This document shows, piece after piece, positions 47,277-61,044 of a DNA stretch of 64,000 nucleotides (position 1 is the stretch's first letter; each line of letters begins with the position of its first letter). Under the pieces are notes generated by a model. The model was given only the letters and a program-made list of their open reading frames with translations. It searched no databases and had not been told where the DNA came from. The position numbers and the translations under genes were made by a program. Source of the stretch: Takakia lepidozioides (taxonomy: Eukaryota > Streptophyta > Takakiopsida > Takakiales > Takakiaceae); contig CM060732.1 of NCBI GenBank assembly GCA_030704615.1, positions 13,268,001 through 13,332,000 on the forward strand, in the 5' to 3' direction.

Positions 47277-48323
47277 ATGGTGTGCGAAAAGTGTTAAGTG
47301 CCCTCACCGCCCTTTCATATTTTATCAGTTTTGCATTTGTGATGCTGTATGTTTGCTGAATAGTGTGTGTTCTCTAATTCCTCGTTATTCCGGTCTTTAC
47401 TTTTATTCGGCATGTGTTTTCTGACGAAGATCGAGGGGAATGAGTTGGCTTCTTTTTTAGTAACTCGGTAGTCAGGGATTTTGGATCTGCTTACTTCCAC
47501 TTTCTGAGCAGTGATCCGAAGTAGGGTTAAGGTTATAGTGCTTAGAGCTCGCTTTCTGGCCCACAGACCCTGGGGTGCTTCCTTGTAAGCAATTGCAACG
47601 TTCTGTCATGAGTGATTGGTTAGGTGAGCGTGTGCATGAGCCTCCCTGGACATATGGCCCATCATGAGCACAACGAGATTTGTGATGGCTCCAAACTGGC
47701 TGCAGGAACAAGCAGCCTGTTCAACTTGGCAGCATTGAGTTTCATGACAACTTTTCCTGTTTACAAACAAAGGCCACTGACAAGAATGGTTGATGGTTGC
47801 AATCACCATTGGCATAGTTATTGGGTTGACAGCCTCTAAGAACTTGTAGTGATGACCAACCCTTATGAAAGGCATCAAACCTCCTTCGATCATGCCCACC
47901 ACTGTACTGTGGACTCTGTTTGTTGGTTATCGACTATATCAGATTTAGAGTAGCGAGACTAACAAGGTGGAAGGTATTGGAGCAGGCCAGAAGAAGCTGA
48001 GTAAAGTCATAGTGCCTGACAAATGGAAGGAAGGTGCAAGCAATACTACTGAAGGTGGGGGCCGCAAATTGAATGAGAACAAGCTTCTTAGTAAAAAACA
48101 CAGGTGTGTCCTCCTTCTCTGCGCTAGTCTGTCATCGTCATGTTAGCAATTGGAAAATATAGGACTAGAAGAACGGCCACAGTGGGCTTGAGCTTCCTTT
48201 ACTCTCCTCTTCCTTCTCTCTCTCTGAAAGTGACATACTTAGTTATTGGGGGCAAGACTGTCAGTAGAAGCAATCACTCTGCAGGAAATAGTCTATTAGC
48301 ACACACACACACACACACACACA

Positions 48324-48357
<34 letters not shown>

Positions 48358-49467
48358 GCAAATCACACACAGCAGATTGATGCTTGTGTGAAGGGATTTC
48401 TAGAGGATATCTGGAAAACCCGGATTAATTCTTTATATGGAGGTAAGTCTTACTACCAACGTCAGCCCCTGACAGAGGTAGGTTCTGTCCCTTTTGTTCC
48501 CGCTCAAACTGGGCGCGGGGTCAATGGCCACAAGGCTACGGCAAACAATGTCTTATGAGTACAATCTCTCTCTCTCTCTCTCAGATTACGACAGAGGCAT
48601 GAAGGTTTGCAATACTGTACCAATGCCTGCGATCTACATGGTTACCTCCAGCTGTGCAGGCTGCCATGTGGCTTTCTGCTCAACACCACCTCACAGCCAG
48701 GATAATTTGATCATTCTAGATGTTAAGGGCAACGTGAGTTCCAGGTCATATGGTAACCTTAGTCTTAGGAACTGCCATGAAGAGGTGGTATTTTTAGACT
48801 GCAGCGTGTGTCATGTGCCTTGCTAACTAGCTTCCACACTCTTTGCTAGGGGTTTAGGGTTGGGACTTGTGGATTGTGATTCTCGTGGAATTATTCACCT
48901 GTGTTAGACATGGAAAAGCGTAGAATATTTGAGGCATGACTTCAGCTCTCATTTTACACCTTGTAGCTGCCCTAATGAGAGCAGTATCAATATTCTGGCA
49001 GTTTTCCTGCTGTGTCAACGGGTAGGTGCTACAGTGGCCAGTGTAGCATGAACATGTCCTCACCAAGGTACTGTGGATATTGCCAAGGATCAAGACACAT
49101 TATACAATTGTCAATGGTAAATTTCGGGCTCAATTGATTCTCAATGTATCACGAATTCTATTTTGATCTTAACCTTGGATTTACTGTGGGTGCCTATGTA
49201 GATGGACCCCATATGGCACGACAAAGTGTGTGATATGCAAACAACAGCTGCACCAGGAGGCAAAATATTGCCAGTCTTGTGCCTACAAGAAAGGTATGCC
49301 TTTCTGGTGATAAGACAAAAAAAAGTTCATTTCGGACGATGAGAAGTGGAAGTACTTGATCTTAATCCAATATCTGCTGACACTTCGGTGGTTGGCTTAC
49401 AGGTGTGTGTGCCATGTGTGGAAAACAAGTTTTGGACACAAGTTCGTACAAGCAAAGCAATGTATAA
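47277..49467 (+). CDS. CRIPT: CRIPT family protein (cysteine-rich PDZ-binding homologue)
   Basis: Four exons (47,277-47,292; 47,986-48,103; 49,202-49,293; 49,403-49,467) join in phase with GT/AG introns and give 96 residues, the family's size. Exon 1 codes only MVCEKC plus one base. Next come KLSKVIVPDKWKEG, GGGRKLNENKLLSKK and RWTPYG, then three further CxxC pairs (CVIC, CQSC, CAMC) and the terminal YKQSNV. The Cys pairs bind zinc. CRIPT is conserved across eukaryotes; animal CRIPT was named for PDZ binding and has been linked to the minor spliceosome, so a nuclear RNA-processing role in plants is plausible but inferred. Intron 2 contains a short LINE piece between microsatellites. Confidence 0.92.
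48300..48583 (+). mobile_element. Short LINE-derived element flanked by (AC)n(TC)n and (TC)n
   Basis: After (AC)n and (TC)n (48,300-48,355) a 210-base piece starts GGGCAAATCACACACAGCAG, includes CTTACTACCAACGTCAGCCC and ends CTTATGAGTACAA followed by (TC)n (48,565-48,582). It is colinear with the last 210 bases of the LINE at 41.9 kb and lies in CRIPT intron 2. Confidence 0.85.
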
Positions 49468-50664
49468 AACTTGAGGCTGACAAGGATTGATGAGGGACAA
49501 ACGATGATTGACATGGGTCCCTGTGTACTATCTCTGGCTCTGCTCCACCGAAATCTTCACAAACCCTTGGGAAAAGTTGCGTGTGGTTGTTAGTGATTAA
49601 GCCACAAAATTGGCTTCTAAAGCAGTGGACTCATCTTTGTGCCTTGACTGAATCAAGTCATGCTAATTTGGTCAGCGGTGTACTGAAGCTGTGCCAGAAA
49701 ATATCACATGACCTTGTGTCACAAGAAGAGCCTCATGGCCTGGCCTGGCTTAAGACTTTGTTGGTAGAAGTTGCTGATTCAAGAGTAAAAAACATGGCAG
49801 TCTCAACTCTTGATTGTAAATTGTAGCACTTATTCTCTTACTTAGTTTGCATCAGCTATCTGTGAGGTGATAAGGCCCTTGAAGAAGCACATTTGTGTAG
49901 TCCTCAGCCTACAAGGTGGGAATCACTGAACCAAAACAGCATTCTTCCCAAAACTTATGTTCAAAACAATTAAAGCTTGTTCAGGCACACTGTAACATTT
50001 TTCTTCTTCCTGTCTGTGTGGATGGCAAAAAGATTCTTCCCTCCTGCCTGTCGTCCCTTTTGTTTGCAGCTGTCCGGTCCTTGTATATGGTCGGGTCTCT
50101 GTCTGCTGCACTGACACTGAATATGTGAAAAAAATAAAAAATAAAAAATAAAAAATAAAAAATATGTGATATGAAGTAGATCCTCCTTTAGCAAGTAACT
50201 ATCACTCTCCAAGGGTATAAGAGAACTGGTTCACAGAGAGATTTGGGTGCATTTTTTGGAGTTTGGCTGCAAGTGTGACTGCTGCTGCAGCATGTCTACT
50301 TAATAACTTCCATATACTAACCAGGATACTGATCAAGCAGTACTTGAGAGACATTGTCCCGCAGCAGAAGGTTGCTTCATCACGGCAAGAGTGCAAACCG
50401 GAATTTTGAACTATTCAACGATGACAAGCACTACTTTTCAAAACATCTCTTTGGACCTCATCGCTAGCATCAGTGGACGATCTCGAATCACAGTCTACAG
50501 GACCTTGAGCCGGACTGGTTGCTTGGAAATGATACTCTTTTAAGCAGTGGATGCTTTGATTATGGTGCGAGATACAAGAAGACGAGAGAAAGTAGTGGAA
50601 AACAAGCCAATTCCCCTACAGTTCGGAAGAATGGGTGGCTCCAGGGTTTATACTCAGAGCTGTA
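49468..50664. other. Convergent intergenic stretch with an AAAAAT repeat
   Basis: It holds the 3' ends of CRIPT and of the exonuclease gene. An AAAAAAT-unit tandem repeat lies at 50,128-50,162. No gene is seen; small frames here lack family features. Confidence 0.6.
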
Positions 50665-51849
50665 TCATGATGTATATGGTACAGATTGAGGGGAGAGCTG
50701 AAGTCTTTGAAGTTGCTCTCTGAGCACTTGGAAAGCTAGCGAGTCATTGGCACTGCTGCGTGGCCTGCACCACTCTTCTTTCAGCATAACATCAACATCT
50801 GCGCGCAAACTGAGGACTTGAAAGTTCCTGCGTAGAGCGGGGGCATGCGTTGTGAGGGCATCCTGAATGTATGGTTTTCCCACAGTGCGCGTAGCAGCAG
50901 CATTGAGCAGTTGATCTAAGGATCCATGTTTCTTCATCAGCTTCAAGGCTGTCTTCCGCCCAAACCCTGGTGCGAGCTCCGGCAGGCCTGGAATGCTGTC
51001 GGAGGCATCCCCCAGCAGGCACCGCATACCAAGCTCCAAACTAGGGGAGTATTCATGTTGTGCTACATAATGCTGGAGTGTGTAGAAAGACCACCGCCCA
51101 AATTCGGGAAGAGGGAGCAGCATGTGGATCTGAGGAGAGAGAAGTTGGCGCAAGTCCATGTCTGGTGAGGCCACAACCACTCTAAGGTCACGAGCGAGTG
51201 CCTGCTGCGCCAGTGTGGCGACGACATCGTCAGCCTCTGCCGTGTCCACCGTCACCACGGGGACATGACAGAGAGCAAGGAATCCATGGATCAAGGGCAG
51301 ACACTCGCGCAAGTCCGCTTCGGGACTTCTGTGGGTATGAGCCCTCACAGGCAGGGGTCGGTACTTGTTGCGACTGGCTTTGTAATTGGGCATCAATGCC
51401 TGTCTATACTCATTGCCTCTCTCCCCGTCCATCACTGCAATCACAGGGTCATGCTGCGTAACTTGAGTGAACAGCAACCGCATCCACTCCACCACTGCGC
51501 TCGGCCGCACCTTGTCACCTTCATAGCAGAGTGGGTGCATGTCAACCAAGTACAATCTTTTTCTTGGCCCTCTCTCATCATCCGTACTCGCATGCAGTCC
51601 TGTAGAAGGCTCTCCGCCCAGTCTTGGCCCTTCATTCCTCTTCTCGCAACGCCATACATCACTCCAAACTCCCCTGTTCTTTCTTAGCTCGCTAACATTT
51701 TCCACAACCCTGCCTACTTTGCCACTATCGATCTGTATGGCGCCACCGGCTGGAACTCGTGCGTTGACATCTGCTTGATTGCGGGTGCAGGGTCGCGGAA
51801 CATGGCGGGGAAACGTGAGGGGCCTAGATTGGAATGAGGAATGCAGCAT
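50665..51849 (-). CDS. 5'-3' exonuclease of the organellar plant type (PIN/FEN-like)
   Basis: A single frame from ATG 51,849 codes for 394 residues. The first 90 are Ser/Arg/Pro-rich and acid-poor at the start (MLHSSFQSRPLTFPRHVPRP), typical of an organelle presequence. The nuclease domain follows with metal-ligand motifs LVDMHP (about 101), VMDGERGNEYR (about 130), YKASR (about 146), EADDVVATLA (about 185) and ASPDMDLRQLL (about 207). The helix-3-turn-helix DNA-binding region is LLGDASDSIPGLPELAPGFGRKTALKLMKKHG (from about 258, given here in two halves: LLGDASDSIPGLPEL and APGFGRKTALKLMKKHG). This resembles the nuclease part of bacterial DNA polymerase I and the plant mitochondrial/plastid exonucleases used in DNA replication and repair. 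The frame has no intron. It is head-to-head with the next gene. Confidence 0.85.
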   Translation of the reverse strand: MLHSSFQSRPLTFPRHVPRPCTRNQADVNARVPAGGAIQIDSGKVGRVVENVSELRKNRGVWSDVWRCEKRNEGPRLGGEPSTGLHASTDDERGPRKRLYLVDMHPLCYEGDKVRPSAVVEWMRLLFTQVTQHDPVIAVMDGERGNEYRQALMPNYKASRNKYRPLPVRAHTHRSPEADLRECLPLIHGFLALCHVPVVTVDTAEADDVVATLAQQALARDLRVVVASPDMDLRQLLSPQIHMLLPLPEFGRWSFYTLQHYVAQHEYSPSLELGMRCLLGDASDSIPGLPELAPGFGRKTALKLMKKHGSLDQLLNAAATRTVGKPYIQDALTTHAPALRRNFQVLSLRADVDVMLKEEWCRPRSSANDSLAFQVLREQLQRLQLSPQSVPYTS

Positions 51850-52408
51850 TGGGCAAGCCTCCGTGTCAGTCAGTCTTCCACAAGAAACCCGAAACCCACT
51901 ATAGATCACAAGAACATTCTCTCCTTCATCTCACAAGCTTCAGATTTCTCAAGCTCCATCTACTTCCAAATCGTAGTTTACTCTTCCCCTTTGCGTCCCT
52001 CGCAGCTCTCGAGGCTTGAAGCTGCGCAGATTGCTGATTGCCATGGCTCAGCTCTCACGGCCATGCATAACCAGCTAGAAGGATGGATGACAGAACTGTT
52101 GCTGGATGAATCCAAGGTTGACCCACAGAGCTGGGAAGAACCCGCAGATTTCAAGCATAGAATTGATCAGAGAGATCAGAGAGAGCAGAGAGGGAAACTG
52201 GGCAAGTCGGGGAAATCAGAGTTGGAGCGACCCTCGTGGAGAGATTTGCGTGGGGTTGTGTAGGGACCACACATCTGTTTCCTTGGTAAGGGCTCAAGTG
52301 TGCCTCTAAAATGATGAGGCCGAATGTGTGTTTGTTGAGGGTAAGAGGGAGGGATCGAAGGAAGTAAAGGGAGGTTTGTGGAACACAAGATTGGTGGAGT
52401 TATTAGCT
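51850..52408. promoter_or_regulatory. Shared upstream region of the exonuclease and the 820-residue protein
   Basis: The two start codons diverge and lie 560 bases apart. Open frames on the plus strand here (51,841-52,263) lack protein features and are probably leader sequence. No TATA box is obvious. Confidence 0.45.
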
Positions 52409-55400
52409 ATGGAAGTGGGATGGGCGGCCAGTAATAAGGCCGTCGCCAAGCCCTCCACCATCCCCTCTGCTGCTGCTTCGAGCGATGGGCCGGCGATGAC
52501 GCCCGAGCAGATAAGGCGGGAGCGGTACTTGAAGGGCGTCAAGGACCGGAAGTGTATTGTCTGTGGCAACCAAGCCCAAGCCCGGTAATGCTCAACCCAC
52601 GCTAACCGGGTGCATCCTGCAGGTTTGAATTTCGGGTTGGGCACATCGCTTGCACTCGTGGTAGAGTGGGCGGAATCAGCTGGAGAGAACGACAGAGAAG
52701 GAGGAGGTTCAGGGGAGGGGAAGGTAGTTGAGTGTATTGCAGGGTGTTGCAAGACGATTGTGAGGGGAATATTGCAGCGTCGTTGTTGTCAAACATGGGG
52801 CGAGTAGAATGCAATTGTTGGGAGACTCAGTGCTTTGGTCCATCACACGGAGCATCTACGACAATGCAATACTTTGTTGTATTTCTCGCAGAAGTGGGCT
52901 TCAGCTAGTGTAACCACTCAATTTGATTGGATGTAGTCTGTGAAGAGGGTGAGAGGTTTTCGAAGTGGTTTGCAAACATATAGATCTTGCAAAGTCTCTA
53001 TGAAGATTGCGTAATGTTTAGTTGAAACCTTCAATTTCGAGTCCTTGAACGGATGTAACCCTGTTGGTTCAACATGCATATCGCTGTGACCACATGATAT
53101 TGATCACATGATATAATCGACTTCTGTTAGAGTTCTCTTTGATACTTTGCAAGTGGTTAGTGCAGGTGCCCTTTTCGGGCCTGCAAAACATGCTGCACTA
53201 TGGCCAAGAATGATTGCACCGTCCATGGTATGTCAAAGATGTTCAAGCAGACATTCTTATATGGATTGGTATGGTTGTATCTAGGAGCCATGTTTGGTTT
53301 TGGGGAGTGCTCCGAATGGAGAGGATGTCAAAGTCCTTTGAAATTTGATTGTTTTCTTCCATTACTCCTTGAAATTCACCTGTAATCTTTGGAAGCGCTT
53401 ATCTAACATATGAATGACTACAATGCAGTGTATAAGCCAAACAAACCGCGTGGTGCACCCGTTTGGAACCCACGTGATCCACATAGGTAAGCCACTCAGT
53501 GTTTTGTGAGTTTCTGGCTTGTACTTTTACAGATGCATACTCTTCTCCAGCATAGCCCTCTTGTATACTATTTTGTTGTATTCAAATATGCTGTGCTACT
53601 ATTTTGATGTAAATCTCCATTGCCAGAACCTTGCTGTTGGGGGATTGTGCTCCCAGTCTAGGAAGAACAGAATATGAGAGAGGGGGATGGGAATGAGGAG
53701 ACTCGGAAGGCTCACACCAGTAGTCTCTGCAAGAATGAAGTTGGTAACAGTCTTGGAGGTTCTCACAAGAAAGCGTCTAGTCAGTGCCCAAATTTTCAAG
53801 AAATAGTAAGGCATAAGAGACTTCTTTTAATGGACCATATGCCAGTGACAGAGAGAGTTCCAATGGAAGTTAACTTATTTTCAAGCCAAGTCTTGAAAAG
53901 TCCACCCAAAATACACATGAGTGATTTTGCATGCAGGTGTCTTATTGTGGGGATTCTTTTAATTTCTAAAGGCGAGTACAAAGTTCTGAGTTTCTCCTAT
54001 TTCCAAGTTCTAAGAGACATGTGGATCTTTGGTATCTATGCTGTGGAAAGCGTAGGCCTAGTGCCATTTTGACATAATTTATCCTGGACTGTTTTGCTTC
54101 GGCCGGTTGCTGCAGGTCTGCCTCAATGGGCCCTCCATCTATGAAACCTTCATCCACTCCAGCATCAGGATATGCCAACTCCTCTGCCATGAGAGCTCAA
54201 GTTGGGTATGGAACCCAGCACTCTGGTCATAATCTTTCTTCTGCGCGGCCATGGGGAGCTGGGGGTGCCACTCCTCAGCAGCAAGAGTTGTACAGGTTAA
54301 AATCCGTCAAGGCTGCTATGCAAGCTGCTCAAAGAGTATGTACCTTTTCCTTGAGCTTTCTGTATCATCTGGTAACTGGAATGTTGGTGGTAGTGCTTTA
54401 CAGCTAGTAGACCTATCTATGTAGGAGGGAGAAAGTGCAGTCTTTAAAACGGAATTTTCATTGCAACAGGAAGCAGCCATGATTAATACCTGGAGATTCC
54501 AGAAATTGCGGGAGCATTTGGCTGGTGAGACTGCCATTGAAGATGAAGCTTTTGACCGTTACATGCACAACATGTCATTGCTGGAGGAAGTTTTCAGTGT
54601 TACAACATCGGGGGGACTTTCTTCACAGAGTGATCTGATTGCAGAAGAGAATGCAGCTCAGACTCAATTCGAGGACAGGATTGGTCCAGATTCATTGATA
54701 CCTATAGATGATATACTACTGCGTGAGGAAATGAATGCAGACAGGAGAAAGGGTAGCCAGAAACGGATCAAACGGACAGTTGAGAAGCGCTTACAGATGC
54801 TGACCAGAGAAGAGCAGGAGATGCAGGATGTTATGGAGGATGAAAACCTTAATCAGGTTCTCTCATCTCTTTTATCTATTATCCAGAGTTTTCCATGTGA
54901 AACCCATGTAGATTTCATGTAGATGTTTAATTTTGGAGTTGTCGTGTAAGTGCCAGGCTGCAGTAGGACTAGCTGGCCCCAATTGTTCACACCTTCAAGT
55001 TGATCCAGATGACATCTCCCAAATCTGGCCACATTGAGCCTGCAAAAAATCGGCTCAAATACAGTTTCATAGGCTTTATGGGGCCAAACCGTTCTGGAGT
55101 CTCACATTTTCTCCGTGCCCAAACTTCAACCAGCCTGTGTTGCATTTTTTAGACTGGACTGCAATGTAGGTGGAAATCCTGAATGTTACTTTTGAAACAT
55201 GGCCAGATTTACGTCTGAATGGGCCATCATTTGCCAAGGCAGCTCTTTCCTTGTTCAGTGTTCTCAAGACATCTCCTCGGGTCAATCCGACAGTATTCGG
55301 AGCCGTCCACAGTAGCAGGTGCTATTTTGCTGCTGTCCTCCCTCCCTCCTTCCCTCCCTTCTTATTCTGATCAGCCACTCCACATGCAAGGTCTGAGACC

Positions 55401-57151
55401 CTAAGCCTGTGGCAAAGCAATGTGCAACAGTACATCCTCTCGTAAGGACAGACACTTAGGGCTGCGAGTAAAGGAGTTTTCTGTACTGGCATGGTGAGTA
55501 TCCAGCTGGCTTCGTAATCGAGAGTTGCCTATTTCCTCGGTGGCTCATTAGTGCAACTGTGATCCAGGTAGGGGCAGCCGGAGGTCCACGGGGGTCTAAA
55601 CGGTTGAAGGCAAATACGAAGGATGGAAAACAGTGTTTGGAGCGCATGTACCTGTTCGAAGCTCTAGTGCAGAAGACCAATCAGATTCAGACTACTATGG
55701 ATGTTGATCTGTGTGTAGACATGTATAGGCAGAGCTTTGGGCATGGACTGGATAGTCTCTTGTCAAGGAATGTGGAGAATTTTCTGCGTGTTGATGTCAA
55801 GCAAAAACATGACGTTGACAGTGTTCTAGTGAGGACCTTGGATGTACAGAAAGAAATGAAGAAACCCTTGCTTTCCAAAGATCAGCAGACAGCAATGCCT
55901 ACACTGTTGCCTGATGAAGTAGACAGAGTTGCAACAGGACAACTGAACAAAAGTGAGGGGAAAGACCTTGAGCCAGAAATGGAGGGCAAGAGATTGACAA
56001 TTTCTGAGACTAAGGAACTGAGTGGGAAAGCTGATCGGGTTCCCTGCTTGAAGTCACAGGAAGAAGTGGTGATGAATCCTTTACTTTCCAAAGAACAGCT
56101 GGCAAGAATGGATGCACTACTGGTTGATGACAGAGAGAGGGTTGCAACAGGGCAGGTGAGTGAAAATGAGGAAATAACACATGGGGTAATAGACCTTGAT
56201 CCGGAAATTGAAGTCCAGAGTTTGAAAATGGGTGAGAAAGATGACGGAGTTCCCTCAGCTGACACCACCTTGGAGTCACAGGAAGAAGTGGAGAAGATTT
56301 CCTTGCTTCCCTTGATTTCCTTGCAGGCAATGATGGATACACCATTGACTGATGAGAGGGTCACAACAGGGCAGATGAATGGAAGTGAGGAAGTACTAAA
56401 ACACCTTGAGCAGGAAATTGAGGGCAAGAGATTGACAAGAGATGAGACTGAGGACCACAGTGGGAAAGGTGACTGTGCTCGCTCAGCTGAAAGCACCTTG
56501 GAGTCACAGGAAGAGGCGAAGAATGCCTTGCTTTTTACCGACCAGCGAGCAACAATAGACACCTCTTTGCCGGATGAGAGAGAGAGGGTTGCAACAGGGC
56601 AGGTGAATGATGAGGAACTAGTTCATGAGAGAAAAGACCTTAAGCCGGAAATTGAGATCAACAGAATGAGAAGAGATGAAAAGGAGGATCAGCAAGGTGA
56701 TCAGGCTGCCCCAGGTCATGAAAGCACCTTGGAACCACATGAAACAAAGGCGAAGTTGCTTTCCAAAAACCAGCAGGCCACGACGGACTCATCACTGGTT
56801 GATGAGAGAGAGAGGGTTGCAAGGCAGGTGACAGAAAGTGAGGTAGCACTTCAAGCTGAAGACCTTGAGTTGAAAAGTGAGGGCAAGAGATTGGCTGGAT
56901 ACGAGACTGAGAATCAGAAGGAGAAAGGTGTTTGGGTTCCCTCAGCGGCAGGAAGCAGTGGGTTGTCCATCACTGAAGCAATCATAACCATGGAAAGTAA
57001 GCAACAAGATGCAGGAAAGCGGCACTGGTCCCACTCGCTGGAAGGGTTTCTTATAGGTCGAGGTTGGTGGAAGGTAGACTGTGATGAAAACAATGCTCGG
57101 GTAGCATGTCAAAAGTTTTTGAATTCAAGTCAGGTATCATATGTGTTATGA
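52409..57151 (+). CDS. Unrecognised plant protein, six exons, 820 residues
   Basis: Exons 52,409-52,584; 52,623-52,660; 53,429-53,486; 54,116-54,335; 54,470-54,856; 55,568-57,151 join in phase with GT/AG introns; the first intron is only 38 bases and is the weakest call. An N-terminal Cys/His patch (CIVCGNQAQARFEFRVGHIAC) may bind metal. Next come KPNKPRGAPVWNPRDPHR, a Ser/Pro-rich stretch, and a helical basic region (residues 160-290, ending EKRLQMLTREEQEMQDVMED). The last exon has about six degenerate 70-residue repeats with DERERVATGQV, EPEIEGKRL and STLESQEE. A donor-like CAG|GTATCA at 57,133 means more exons could follow. I do not recognise the family and propose no function. Confidence 0.6.
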
Positions 57152-58260
57152 TTCCTAATGCCACCAAAGGTAGATTTAAGCAGTTTATGGCATGATGACA
57201 ATGTGAAAGGCCCTTTTGTGGGTGCTTGCTTGTCCAAGCAAAATACTACCTAGGGAATCCTACACTAAAATCCCTCCTGTAAGCTCAAAATCGGAGCTTG
57301 ATTCATACTTTCATCCATCTATTTTGAGCAGGCAGCCCGGGTATATTTGTGCCTTGCATCTGCAGTGTGCTCTTGGGTTCAATCCTAAAATGTTACTTTA
57401 ATTCATCACTGTTGAGATGTAGGCTCTATAAACTTTATCTTTTATCAAAGACTCACATTGCTGGGATTGGCTAGTGAGTTTAGTTTCTACTTGACATGTT
57501 GAGATCCTCTTATAAAATGATGGTATGTTGTCCAAGGTTCTTGTTCGGAGGAGTCAAGGTTGTTCCTTCTGTTGGAGGGGTGGCATTGTTGAAGATGGTT
57601 CCATATGTTCTATGAAGAAGTTCCGGGTAGCAAAACGGGTGTTCAATGATGTGGATATGCACCTTCGACATATTGATTGCTACACTTGGCACATTTTTGA
57701 ATCTGATTGTTGTACGTTCAATGACGTTGAGGAGATATGAGTTATCTTCTTCCTGTCGGTGCACAATGTCGCTTGAGCAAGGTGCATACATGCTACATTG
57801 TCTGTAAGATCCTTAACAACATATTCTAGCACAACAAAAAGGAGTGGCACCATTGGATCGCTTCCGGTTCAGCAAGCATAAGACGAGGCACTAGGCTGGG
57901 GCGTTTCTGCAGCTTGAAGGCCGATTTACACATCATCCTTGGAAACATAGACGAATTCAGATCACGCTTATATAGCAGGTCGAAGACCGAGACAGGAATT
58001 TCATACATCGCAGGGACATGGTGGTTGCTAGCTGGTCCTCACACTTGCACTTCTCTCCCTATCCTTCCTTACAATCGAGAGACTGCTGTTGGTTTGGAAG
58101 ATGAATCCAACACAGACAGCACCAAAATTCGAGCAAAATTCGTTCATTTATTCGATAATTGTTCAAATTGCAAGACAGCGTCAGGCCTGCATGCAGTTAG
58201 AAAATTGCAGAGATCTAGCGCTTGTTGAATGTAGACGGGCCAGGTAGTGTTTTCCGAATT
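57152..58260. other. Convergent intergenic stretch
   Basis: No gene is recognised between the 820-residue gene and the peroxidase, which converge. Short frames at 57,510-57,790 and 57,914-58,228 show no family features. Confidence 0.5.
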
Positions 58261-59989
<1,729 letters not shown>

Positions 59990-61044
59990 TGCTACAGCAG
60001 CCACTTGCAAATGGCGATCGATATAATCCTGAGGAACTCTTGGATCAGCTTCACCTGATCGGACTCTAGTCAGGCTTGCAAGTTCCTGATATGGGTTTCC
60101 AACATGCAGGAGGAGACATATACGTAATATTTATTTGCATATACTAGAAGGACTTGAGGAAGTCCTTCATGATCTTGACATCAATATCAAGTTCAATCAG
60201 CTCCCCCAATATTTCAGCTCTATTTCAGCTGGTTCTACTCACTCCTTAACTGCTTGTGTAATCCTACCATTGCATGAGACCATTACTACTGAAAAGCTGC
60301 TATGGTAACCACCACAACCTACTATCATCTTGCAAATGCCTTGATCAATCTGGAACAAACTTGCGACTCTAATAAGAGAAAAACCACAGAAATTTTTGTA
60401 CAAGGAAAGCCACATTAGAAACAGAGTGAAACACAGTTAAAAGCGTGATCGCAAAAGCAGTCACAGACGGCGATGGCCGAAACTTCGGGAAAAGTGGAAC
60501 ATCCATGTACCTCTTACTCAACACGCCCAGAGTGACCGTATCCTTGTAATTTTGCGTTGAACTAATCTGGCTGGACCATCAGTTGCTTTTGCATGCGCTC
60601 TGTATGATTTAAAAGCTTTGCACACCCGAATCCCAAAAGAAAAATGCCAAGTTATACAAAGTCAATCTTCATGCATAAGATTGTACATATCGACATTGCA
60701 AGCAGTTGCAGTGAACTTCGAAATGTTTCGTCACGTGTAACAGAAATGAACTGTTGAGGTGTATAAATCTGACTTGTCTCCCTCACTGATCTCTCCTGAG
60801 TTCGCTAGAATCATCATCGACAGCACTCTGTCTCTCAAGCTAGCAATCCCTCACCCACGCGCTACGTCCTGCGTGCTGTCTATGCCTGGCTACATCTCTC
60901 TTATAGTACTCCGCGCACTCTGCTCTGTTCGCAGTACTGATCACGAGCTTCCCCGCGGCCGCCGCATGTCGACCTCCTTCCGTCACCTTTTCAACGGGCC
61001 GTATTGGTACCATATTTTTGCGGTACCAGGATGCCACATACAAT
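59990..61044. other. Upstream region of the peroxidase gene, no gene seen
   Basis: It should hold the peroxidase promoter. No clear TATA box could be fixed to a start. An open frame at 60,759-61,046 lacks family features. Confidence 0.5.

Noticed and set aside
48494-48826. Frame with CAGC/CSVC pairs that suggested an LSD1-type zinc finger
   Set aside because: The characteristic LSD1 finger sequence is absent, it starts inside the LINE tail, and it lies in an intron of CRIPT.
55882-56562. 226-codon open frame on the minus strand
   Set aside because: It is the antisense of the repeat-rich exon of the plus-strand gene, whose frame is open and spliced in phase.
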